From contig NC_049994.1 of NCBI RefSeq assembly GCF_000003815.2, forward strand, positions 18,750,429-18,790,752: a stretch of DNA of 40,324 nt, read 5' to 3'. This document shows, piece after piece, positions 1 to 9,139 of this stretch (position 1 is the first letter of the stretch; each line of letters opens with the position of its first letter). Under the pieces are notes generated by a model, which worked only from the letters and a program-made list of their open reading frames with translations, did no database searches and was not told the DNA's origin. The DNA is from Branchiostoma floridae (Eukaryota > Chordata > Leptocardii > Amphioxiformes > Branchiostomatidae). The position numbers and the translations under genes were made by a program.

Positions 1-49
1 GAAGAAATATGATAGGAAAAATAGGATAGGAATAGGTCACGATTTTTCC

Positions 50-80
50 CACCAACCTCTGCTTGGAGAGTACGGCCGGG
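50..80. mobile_element. Terminus of a MITE family (CCAAGCAGAGGTTAG type)
   Basis: acctctgcttggagagtac at about 58-76 matches the right end of the complete element at 24065-24244. The left part of this copy is not recognisable upstream, so it is a fragment. Confidence 0.5.
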
Positions 81-109
81 CTGCCACAAACGTTCACGCA
101 TGGGTTTCC

Positions 110-590
110 CCGGGCGGTGAGGGGCGGGGAGAACCCATCGGAAACCGATGTTCGGATGGCAGGGGACGGGGTGATGACAGAATGGTGATCCTTCGCGGTG
201 GAATAAAACTCCTCTGCCGGCTTAACTCCTTCCCCAGCTTATGTTACCGTCTTAACACGACCGAAAGATCTGCTTGGAGATTAAGAATGGTGGTGAAGGG
301 GGGGGGGGTCTGTAGTCGAAGATGAGCAATGATGGTGTGTAACATCATTGTAAGGGAGTCGAAGAAAGACATTTTGGGGAAAGAATTGCAGCAAACGACT
401 CAAAGTATCAGCCTTAGGGGCGGAGAGAATCCATCGGAAACCGATGTCAGGGTGACAGGGGACGGGGTGATGAGAGCATGGTGCCGATGGGGGAGTGTGG
501 GGGAGGGAGAGCAATCGAGTGTAACTTCAGGGCACAGGAGCTGAATTGAGAGATTTTTTGTCAAAAATTGCAGCAAAAACTCAAAATATT
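110..590. repeat. Two-unit degenerate tandem repeat, GC-rich
   Basis: A block with catcggaaaccgatg and aggggacggggtgatga occurs at about 114-190 and again at about 413-490. The stretch attgcagcaaa..actcaaa at 385-405 recurs near 569-590. No coding signal is seen; 590-1010 shows nothing recognisable. Confidence 0.65.
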
Positions 591-1011
591 GAATTAAAAG
601 TCAATCCAAGTCGAAGTGACAGTAGTTGGACAAAAAGAAAAATCAGCAACCAGTTGAGCCTGGGGGCTGGGGCTGGTAACCACCATAGGGAAGATGATCT
701 ATTCGCTCCTCTGCATGATTCATTTTATAACGGATCATAACAAATCATAAAGTTTTTCGAAAACCATGCCCTGAGGATATTTGTAGACAGAGATTAACGA
801 TAGCGTACAAGCAAAAATTGATAAAGCATACAAGTAAAGCAGGCAACGAATGTTCGATATCTCTATATTCAAACGGGCTTTTTTTATTTACTTAGAGTTC
901 ACCGCAAAGCAAGGCTCGTGGAGCCACTCAAGCGTTTTGGGTTACAATACTGTATTGTGAAGAAAGATGTCTGTTAACACTTTGACTTCTCGTATTTTGT
1001 TTTTGCTTTGG

Positions 1012-1112
1012 GACCCATTTTCCCATACCCGTTTACACAACTAGGTGTAAAGTGAGGAAGGTCGTGTAAAGTGTATTTCCCAAGGGCACAACGTCGGGGG
1101 CACGGCGAGTAT
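1012..1112. repeat. SINE-like dispersed repeat
   Basis: Contains acccatttt...aggtgtaaagtgagg...gtcgtgtaaagtg.atttcccaagggcacaac as spaced blocks. A second member at 8811-8930 has the same order of blocks and runs into a degenerate ggattt-caacac..acc region. The style is that of tRNA-related SINEs of marine invertebrates. The tRNA-like head is not clear here. Confidence 0.55.
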
Positions 1113-1164
1113 CAATCTCGTCTGTGACTGTGTAAAAGCAACAAAATTGAACATCGTGATTGTC

Positions 1165-1745
1165 TCGCCACCAACGACCCCCCCCCCCCCCCCTTAAAGA
1201 GCCTTATCCCAGTAAAGCATTCTGCACGGTTCTGCGTGTCTGCAGTCACGGTTACAATGTCAGCAGATGGTGGGTGGAAATGTAAATGCTGATGGTGACA
1301 TATTTCCCAAAATGTCCAGAGTTTTCGTCATGTACAAGAACAGACGAATACTGAGTGACATATTTTTGGCACCCAACAGTATCACGAAAAGGAACGTGAA
1401 TGTGCCCCCCCCCCCCCCCGGATGTTTGACGAGTCTTATCACAGTATTCTCCACCGTTCTGCGTGTCGGCAGTCACGGGTACAATGTCAGCAGATGGCGC
1501 GGGGAAATAGAAATGATGATGGTGATATATTTCCCGTGAATTCGAAGTATATTGATTCATCAAAGTTGATCATGAACGTTGCTCCACCTTTACTGATTTT
1601 CAAATACTAATACTTTGGTATTCACCATTGTTTCATATAAACTATAATACACTTTATACACTGTCAGCAGGAGGTGGGTGGAAATGTAAATGATGATGAT
1701 GAAATATTTCCCGTGCAGTACGGGTTTACAAGTGTGAAGATGATT
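1165..1745. repeat. Tandem repeat of about 229 bp with poly-C tracts
   Basis: Units share gtctgcagtcacgg.tacaatg and cagcagatgg...ggaaa.gtaaatg..gatggtga.atatttccc. Copies are anchored at 1231 and 1459, with a partial third at about 1660-1735. The first two follow C-runs of about 17 and 15 bases (1180 and 1406). The repeats show no coding signal. Confidence 0.75.
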
Positions 1746-1899
1746 AACGGGAACGGTGGATAATGATGAATTATGGATATTGATCTCATCACGGTTGAAC
1801 GTTGCTCCATATTTTACCGATTTTTAGATACTAATAATACTTTGGTATATAAACTGTAATACGCTTTATTTTCCGACACAATTTATTTCAACCAACATG

Positions 1900-2375
1900 C
1901 CAAAGGGTTTTCCATTGTTATCAATAGATATTAGATCATCGTTATTTTGAAGATAATAGAAGGTAGATGTGCGATCGTTTCTATTCTAGTTTAAATTGCA
2001 TTATAAGAATGTTACATTTTATGATGAGGTATTTACAAATAACGATGTTTTAGATACTATCTAAAGGTTTCATTTGTGGGCAAGGCTGAATGATAGTTTC
2101 GGGGTAAGATTGCATAATATGAAATTTACTTTTTACGATTAAGGATTTCCAACTAATTACAATCATGAATATTACTCAAAGCTTTTGTACCATATCTAAG
2201 TAATACTGAATGATAACTTTGGGGTAAGGTTAAAGTATAGAAATGTTACATTTTATGATGATGCATTTCTAACTAATTACTATCACGAATATCACCCAAA
2301 TGCTGTGTATCATAAAATAATAATGATGTAATACCTGTATGATAACTTTATGGGGTAAGATTCAATAGTATCAAC
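1900..2375. repeat. Degenerate AT-rich tandem repeat, left part
   Basis: Recurring blocks gataactttggggtaag, gttacattttatgatga.g.atttctaactaattac and atcatgaatatt.cccaaa appear at about 2000-2110, 2100-2220 and 2215-2370, and continue after the inserted element at 2827-2890. Confidence 0.6.
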
Positions 2376-2818
2376 TAGGGCTGGGTACCGGTACAGAAAC
2401 TTCAGGTCCAGGTCCGGTTCAGGTCCAGAGGATCAGGTCTAGGTCCGGACCTGAACCTGGACCTGATTCAGTCTGAATCATACCAATGGTCCATTTCACT
2501 ACAAAGAAATTAGTTTGGTGGAGTATTAGACTTACACTGGCGTTTTAAAATCCTACAATGCTAACTGCACCTGTACGATTGACTGTAAAACTTGGTAGAA
2601 ATGACTATAAACTTTAATCTGCTTCGCTCTTGTTATTTTCATCCACCTGCAGGACCCTGCAAGCACCAAAACGTGTGAATGTCTGATCAAATAATCTGTT
2701 AATTTTCTAAAAGGTCCAACATCCGGTACACCTACTTTTTTCAGGTCCGGTTTTTCTGGACCGGTCCAATAAGAAAAACCGGTTTTGTACCGGTACGCTG
2801 TACCGATACCCAGCCCTA
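2376..2818. mobile_element. Non-autonomous hAT-like DNA transposon
   Basis: A 443-bp element with terminal inverted repeats beginning TAGGGCTGGGTACCGGTAC and ending GTACCGATACCCAGCCCTA. It is flanked by a perfect 8-bp direct repeat gtatcaac (2368-2375 and 2819-2826), the target duplication length typical of hAT elements. The interior holds many aggtcc/ggacct blocks and no transposase frame. It is nested in the AT-rich tandem repeat, whose blocks continue on both sides. Confidence 0.88.
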
Positions 2819-2879
2819 GTATCAACGTTGCATTTTACGATGGTGCATTTGAAACTAATTACAATCATGAATATTGCCC

Positions 2880-4035
2880 AAAGGTTACCATATTTTACAG
2901 CTCTGAAGGGTTATTAATGAGTACTATAGTTGATGAGAACAATGAGGAATGAGAGACCACGGTGTTGTGGTGTATGTGATTACCATAGTTACCAATGTGT
3001 GTTATTGTTATTAATGTGTACTATAGTGATTTATGTGAGTACTTTAGTTATTAATGAGTGAAAAATGAGAGACCATGGTGATGTGATGTATGTTAGTACT
3101 ATAGTTATTAATGAGTACTGTAGTTGATGCAGATAATGAGGAATTACAGATCACGGTGGAATTTTACCCAAAGCCTGTGTATCATTGAAAGTAATGTCGA
3201 ATGATAACTTCGCAGTAAAATTGAATGACATCAATGTTACAGTTTCAGATGAAGTTTATCAAACTAATTACAGTCAAAGGTCACCATATATCCTCACCAT
3301 GGCTCTTACTGGTTATAAATGAGTACTATAGTTGATGAAGACGATGAGGAGTGAGAGACCACGGTGATGTGATGTTTGTGAGCACTAAGGTTATTAATGT
3401 GTACTATAGTTATAAATGTGTACCATAGTTATTAATGGGTACTATGGTTGATGAAGACAATGAAAAATGAGAGATCAGTGGAATATTTCCCAAAGCCTTT
3501 ACATCATTGAAAGTAATGTCGAATTTATATTATAACTTCGGAGTAAAATAGAACGACGTTGATGTTACAGTTTCCGATCAAGCATTTTTACCTAATTACA
3601 ATCAGAGGCTATCATAAATTCTCACCATGGCTCTTTGGGTTATCAATCAGTACTATAGTTGATTAAGACGATGAGAATTGGGAGACCACGGTGTTGTGAT
3701 TTATGTGAGTACCATATTCATTAATGTGCACTATAGTTATTAATGTATACTACAGTTGATGAAGACAATGAAAAATGAGGGACCACGGTGATGTGATGTA
3801 TGTGAGTACCATAGTTATAAATGAGTACTATAGTTGATGAGAAATGAGAGACCACGGTGTTGTGATGTATGTGAGTACCATAGTTATAAATGAGTACTAA
3901 AGTTGATGAAGACGGGAACAGACCACGCTGATGTGATGTATGTGAGTACTATAGTTATTAATTTTCACTATAGTTATTAATGTGTACTATAGTTGATGAC
4001 GACTATGAGAAATGAGGAACCACGGTGCTGTGATG
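2880..4035. repeat. Degenerate tandem array with gtactatagtt and gagaccacggtg blocks
   Basis: Blocks gagtactatagttgatga.gacaatgag.aatgagagaccacggtgatgtgatgta (in parts) recur about eight to ten times with variable spacing. They are interleaved with gtaatgtcgaat.ataacttcg.agtaaa units at about 3190 and 3500. There are no long frames. Confidence 0.75.
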
Positions 4036-4084
4036 TACGCAGCCGTGTCAGACGAGACCGTGACGCAGCTGTGTTCTCCTTCTG

Positions 4085-4500
4085 TGAGCACTTATGGCTA
4101 ATTAATCCCGTACGGAACGCTGAGTCAGTCACAGGGAGAGTCGCGTGCAACATTTATACCGGAATCTTTATTGACACGACAAAAGTACAGCGACTTTCGT
4201 AAGTCTACATGTATAACAACTTCTTACAGTACAACTAAACACACATAAATGGATATCTATATCTGAGGTATGAATAAGTCAACATATTGGGTCTAGCATT
4301 TCGTTTACACTTTTGGTTCTACGGTATAAGCATTCTAGTTTTTGGTTGCGTGGACTTGCTTGTTCGTTGGTTTGTTGGTTTGTTGCTTGCTTGCTTGCTT
4401 AAGACAATAGCACTCCCTTGCATTATTCACTTATGGCTAATCAATCCCACATGGAATGCTGACTCAGTCACAGGGCCAGTCGCGTGCAACATGGCAGCTA
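4085..4500. repeat. Duplicated 65-bp block
   Basis: cacttatggctaatt.aatccc...ggaa.gctga.tcagtcacagg...agtcgcgtgcaacat occurs at 4088-4152 and 4430-4494, about 343 bp apart, separated by TTGGTTTG-type low-complexity sequence. Confidence 0.8.
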
Positions 4501-4700
4501 GACATTTGCATTTATTTTCGGTAGCGTGGATTTGTTTGTTGTTGGCTGGTTGATTGGTTGATAAGTTGGTTAACTGAATGATTGATTGATTGGTTGATTT
4601 GTTTTATCTTTGTTGGAGTGTGTTTTTTATGGCTTGTTAATTGTTTGAATGTTGATTTTTCTTGTTTGTCTGTTTGTTTGTTTGTTTGTTGAGTAAACAT
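4340..4700. repeat. Simple-sequence region (TTGG/TTGC/TTGA/TTTG)n
   Basis: Runs such as ttgcttgcttgctt, ttggttgattgg and tttgtttgtttg dominate. Short frames here are low-complexity artefacts. Confidence 0.7.
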
Positions 4701-5208
4701 TGTTTACTTACAGATAGTAAATTCAAAAAAAAACTACTTCAGAATAAACCGGTCCACTTTATTTTTTTTAATTGTGGCTTTGTTTACTTGCTGGTAAACA
4801 GCAACGTACATAAACAAAGTTTGAAAATGACGAAAAATATAAAGAAGACAGCAGTAATGATGATGTCTGAACACTTTGTAAGTCCCGCCACCTCACCAAA
4901 CGGGTGTTCTACTATCCTGGCATCTTGATAATGGTACGTTCAGTTAATGGTGGTGGTTAGATTGTTATAAAGTAGCGCCTGACACCAGGAGTTATGCATT
5001 CTGCCTTATCGTACAGACGCACGTGTGAAAACAGTCGGCAATTCGGAGGTAAAGTCGGATGTTCAGAATCGTCTCCAGCGCTAAGAGCTCCCGTGTCGTA
5101 ACAGGATTCCAGGAAATTGTACCCCATTAAATGGTTTGATCAGGTTATATGATTCAGAATAGTGTAATTTCTTATGTAAATGATTTTGCTATACTAACGT
5201 TTTGACAA

Positions 5209-5352
5209 TTACTGTAAATGCATTTAAGTTCGCGGGGATTTAAGTTCGCGGTAACACCATAGACTGTAATCTATGTTCGCGGTGAAGTGGTCACTGCGAA
5301 AACCGCGAACATTAATCCACCGCGAATATTACTGCATTAATTTTACAGTAAA
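5209..5352. mobile_element. Palindromic MITE-like element
   Basis: Ends TTACTGTAAATGCATTTAAG and its approximate complement (ctgcattaattttacagtaa) enclose repeated (t)tcgcgg / ccgcgaa blocks in opposite orientation. It is about 144 bp long with no coding capacity. Confidence 0.7.
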
Positions 5353-5529
5353 TCTTTTATGATAGGATATGACAAGATGAAATTTAATATTTGAGAGTTT
5401 AAGCTTACTTCGCACTGTTACCACAAAACTATTCTAAGCGGATTCGTCAAACAGACTATCAAAACATGTACATCAAAAATAATGTTCTCTACCTAAAAAA
5501 AGCATATGTTCGACCAGGAAATCCTACGT

Positions 5530-6125
5530 TCTTACGAGGTGGGTGGTTGTATCTGTATCTGTATCCGTTAAACCGCCCTTTGGCGTAACACACCAGCTTC
5601 TGTATCTGTATCTATATAGCCGGTATAACCGCCCTTCGGCGTAACACACCAGCTTCTGTATCTGTATCTATATAGCCGGTATAACCGCCCTTCGGCGTAA
5701 CACACCAGCTTCTGTATCTGTATCTATATAGCCGGTATAACCGCCCTTCAGCGTAACACACCAGCTTCTGTATCTGTATCTATATGGCCGGTATAACCAC
5801 CCTTCGGCGTAACACACCAGCTTCTGTATCTGTATCTATATAGCCGGTATAACCGTACCACCCTTCGGCGGAACACACCAGCTTCTGTATCTGTATCTAT
5901 ATAGCCGGTATAACAGCCCTTCGGTGTAACACACCAGCTTCTGTATCTGTATCTATATAGCCGGTATAACAGCCCTTTGGCGTAACACACCAGCATCTGT
6001 ATCTATATAGCCGGTATAACCGCCCTTCTGTGTAACACACCAGCTTCTGTATCTGTATCTGTATTCGTTAAACCTCCCTTCGGCGCAACACACTAGCTTT
6101 GCAGCACGCGGCGCGGCAGCAGCTG
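5530..6125 (-). repeat. Minisatellite made from a LINE 3' tail (about 10 units)
   Basis: Read on the minus strand, units of about 56-60 bp are agctggtgtgttacgccgaa, ggg(c/t)ggttataccggc, then tatatagatacagatacaga. The array begins (6125 side) with the unique 3' UTR piece ataaccagctgctgccgcg. The same piece follows the LINE stop codon at 36092, showing that these units derive from the terminal part of that LINE family. Frames across the array (RYRYRSW-type) are artefacts. Confidence 0.85.
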
Positions 6126-6295
6126 GTTATATACCTAACCTCTGTACATGTAACTACAAGTTTTAACTATCCAGCTAAGATGCCCCTGCTGTTCTTGTTC
6201 ATAACAAATCCCCTGTATGATGTGGCATGTCGGTGGCCTTGGGACGTCACACAGAGATCAATAAATGTCCAGCAGCTGCCCACAGGCGTGACGGT

Positions 6296-6735
6296 TTGTG
6301 CAGAAGCCTCCAAACTAACCAATAAACTCCCCCTGTGGGAGGGTATGCCTGTAGAACCATTGATTCATGGTAGAGATCTTTTCAGATTGTTTTTCTTATT
6401 TAAAAAAATCACGGTTCTTAGTGGCAAGTGTACAGATGTTGACACACTGGCAGCACCAAATCTGTAAGTGTTTTGGCACCTTTACACAGATTAGCCGTGA
6501 GGCTCGGTGGGCGTCACTCCACCGTCATGGGGGCAGGGGCATGGCGAGTTTAGAACTCAGGACCTACTGATGCTGATTCCAGCGGTCTAGCCGTTGCGCC
6601 ACACAGACATCCCATTGCCTCCTTATCAACGGTACAAATACTAGATGCACTACACAGCTTGTGCAGAAGCCTCCAAACTAACCAATAAACTCCCCACCGG
6701 GAGGGTATGTCTGTAGAACCATTGATTTATGTGAA
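6296..6735. repeat. Duplicated block around a SINE-like insert
   Basis: ttgtgcagaagcctccaaac and taaccaataaactcccc...gggagggtatg.ctgtagaaccattgatt occur at 6296-6366 and 6658-6729, flanking the tRNA-like segment 6485-6612. The stretch 6740-7050 shows nothing recognisable. Confidence 0.75.
6485..6612 (-). repeat. tRNA-related SINE-like segment
   Basis: The minus strand has GTGTGGCGCAACGGCTAGACC, resembling box A, and about 35 bp later AGTTCTAAACTC, a decayed box B. It reads as a degraded tRNA-derived SINE head rather than a functional tRNA. Confidence 0.45.
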
Positions 6736-7059
6736 GAGACCGTTTCAAACTTCTGATGTTTCGACTCCTTATGAACGGTAAAAAAAATACTAGATGCACT
6801 ACACTGTACTGGCAGAAGAAAAGCGAATCCTGCGAAAAGAGCTCTACTACGGACCTGAGTCAGCTTACAATACATTTTAATGATTTATTTTCACACCAAC
6901 CAGCCGTTAGTACCAGATATTGTCAAATTATATTCGCCTCCTTATAATTGACAAGAAATACAAGAAAATAGTGCTAAATGTCGCACAAATAGACAATGAA
7001 AATGGGCAGTATCCTTACATCTGCTTGGAGAAGGCTCCCGGCCGTGACCAAACGGTAAT

Positions 7060-7700
7060 TTCCAAATGTTCTTTCCGGTGTCGCGCCAAATAATTGCCAA
7101 TTACCGTGTGACGCACTTCTCTCTTCTGAGATATACGGGAAACCCCCAAACACTGTAAGGGCAATTACTAGTATTGAACATTAATTATCTTTATTTTTTC
7201 ACACCATAGAGCCGTTGGGAAGAGACCGTTTCAAACTTTTAATGTTTCGCCTCCTTTTAATTTTTCCGATGTCGCACCAAATAATTGCTGTGTGACGCAC
7301 TTCTCTCTTCTACGATATACTGGAAACCCCCAAACACTGTCAGGGCAATTACTAGTACTGAACATTAATTATCTTTATTTTTTTTTACACCTAACAGCCG
7401 TTGGGAAGAGATCGTTTCAAACTTTTAATGTTTCGCCTCCTTTCATTTTTGCGGTGTCGCGTCAAATAATTGCCGTGGGACGCACTTCTCTCTTCTACGA
7501 TATACTAGAAACCCCTAGACACTGCTGGGGCAATTATTGAACATTAATTATCTTTTTTTTTACACCATACAGCCGTTGGGAATTTTAATGTTTCGCCTCC
7601 TTTTAACTTTTCCGGTGTCGCGCCAAATAATCGCCGTGGGACGCACTTCTCTCTTCTGAGATATACTGGAAACCCCCAAGCAGTGCCTGGGCAATTATCA
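7060..7700. repeat. Four-unit tandem repeat, 161-185 bp
   Basis: The anchor gacgcacttctctcttct occurs at 7110, 7294, 7479 and 7640. Units also share gccaaataattgcc, actggaaacccc, gggcaatta and agccgttggga. No coding signal. Confidence 0.88.
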
Positions 7701-7969
7701 CGGGCGTGATGACCGGTACACGCCGTATGCGCGGGAAATTACATCACAAACCGCACCGATCTTTCAGCACCCCGGTCAGGGGGAACCATTACTGTGTGCA
7801 GTGTGTGATACCGGTGATATCTAATCTCCGAGCTGGGCTGATTTTCTTGTAGCCTGGGTTACGCAACCTCTCTCTGTCGATTATGTCAGGAACCCTTCCC
7901 GAAAGCTTAATGGCGTTCACCTTTTACAGGAGCTGATTTGAAAAAGAAATCTCAAATCTCCCGGCCATT

Positions 7970-8310
7970 GGGCTACTAGGACCCTGACCAGTGTTGGGTG
8001 AATAAGTCTTCTTCTTCTTCTCTTGACATTAGAGGAATGACCCTTGGACCCGCCGAGGTCTTCCTCCCTCTAGAGTAATGTCCAATCCAAAGATGTCTTC
8101 AGTTGAATTCTGCTGACCACCAAACTATTAGGACCCTGACCAGTGTTGGGTAATTTAGTCTTCTTCTTCTTATTATTATTATTATCTTGACGTTAGAAGA
8201 ATGGCACTGGAACCCACCGAGGTCTTCCTCCTAGCATATCCAAAAATGTCTTCAAAGTCACTTGGCCACCAAGTTATTAGGACCCTGACCAGTGTTGGAA
8301 GCGTGATTTA
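7970..8310. repeat. Tandem repeat of 150-151 bp, 2.2 units
   Basis: aggaccctgaccagtgttgg is found at 7979, 8130 and 8280, with shared ccgaggtcttcctcc and cttcttcttctt stretches between. A (tta)n tract lies in the second unit. Confidence 0.85.
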
Positions 8311-8810
8311 GCCAGGCTATGGTCCATGCAGGGCGACAATTTGCTCCACATGACTGCCGATATGTGCCATTTGCCAGCCAGGCCAATAACGCTCCACCGT
8401 GTTGACATTAGTTGTCACGAGAAGCGTTATGAGTGTGGTAAGATGAAAGTCTCTCTCTGTAGAACCGTCACACCGAAACAGGGTAATCTTGGCACGGACA
8501 TAAATTTTGCAACATTCCCTGGTAAAATATGTATCTAAGCGTCCGCTACATTCAGGTGTGGTAGCTTAAATGTGTCAAGGACATTGGATACACGGTATTG
8601 GAGTGCACTACAAGTGGCTTTCTGTAGGATGTGACAAACGATATTTTACACTTGAATAAGAAACAAAAGCTTTTGACTTAAACACTCTTGCTAATGCATA
8701 AGTTTGATTACGAAGCTAATCAGCTTGGGCAGTTGGCCGTTATCCACTGTGTGTAGGGCTAGAAGGCGGAACCCATCCCTTTCCTTCCAAAGCCTCTTAC
8801 CTCCTCCAGT

Positions 8811-8930
8811 AAGGTCAGGTGCCCATTTTTACACCTTGGTGTAGTGAGAAAGTTGTGTAAAGTGCCTTTCACAAAGACACAAAGTCCGTAGCGTGATAGG
8901 ATTTCAACACATAACCTGTGGGTTCCGGCA
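8811..8930. repeat. SINE-like dispersed repeat, second member
   Basis: Shares with 1012-1112 the ordered blocks cccattttt.cacc, ggtgtagtgag, gtgtaaagtgcctttc and acaaag. It sits 70 bp beyond the donor of the Ig exon, i.e. in the following intron. Confidence 0.55.
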
Positions 8931-8996
8931 AAATACCCCCCTCTACATTTATTTATTGGAACAGCCCAATACATGTAGGGTAAGAATCAGACTGAC

Positions 8997-9139
8997 CGAG
9001 GATCTCCAACCGGACGAACTTCTCCTCCTGTCCCGCCACGTCCAGCACCACCGCAACGGTGTACAGTCCCTCGTCTTCCGGTTCTGTGTAGCTGATTTTC
9101 AGCGTAGCCTGGTCTTCCATCGTCACTCTATTCTTATAC
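8997..9139 (-). CDS. Ig V-domain exon, C-terminal half
   Basis: A 143-bp exon (phase 2 in, 1 out) reading RYKNRVTMEDQATLKISYTE, PEDEGLYTVAVVLDVAGQEE and KFVRLEIL plus a split Gly. The acceptor is TTTCACCAG|GTATAAG and the donor CTCG|GTCAGT. This is the only copy that continues to the G strand (KFVRLEIL) and a donor; all other copies of its 5' part (9140-11625) stop earlier, so it is taken as the functional exon. Confidence 0.82.

Noticed and set aside
5748-5996. An 82-codon minus-strand frame with YRYRSWCV repeats
   Set aside because: Translation of the LINE-tail minisatellite; an insertion in one unit changes the frame.
5530-6125. CRISPR-like array
   Set aside because: The whole unit is repeated with no unique spacers, and the genome is eukaryotic.
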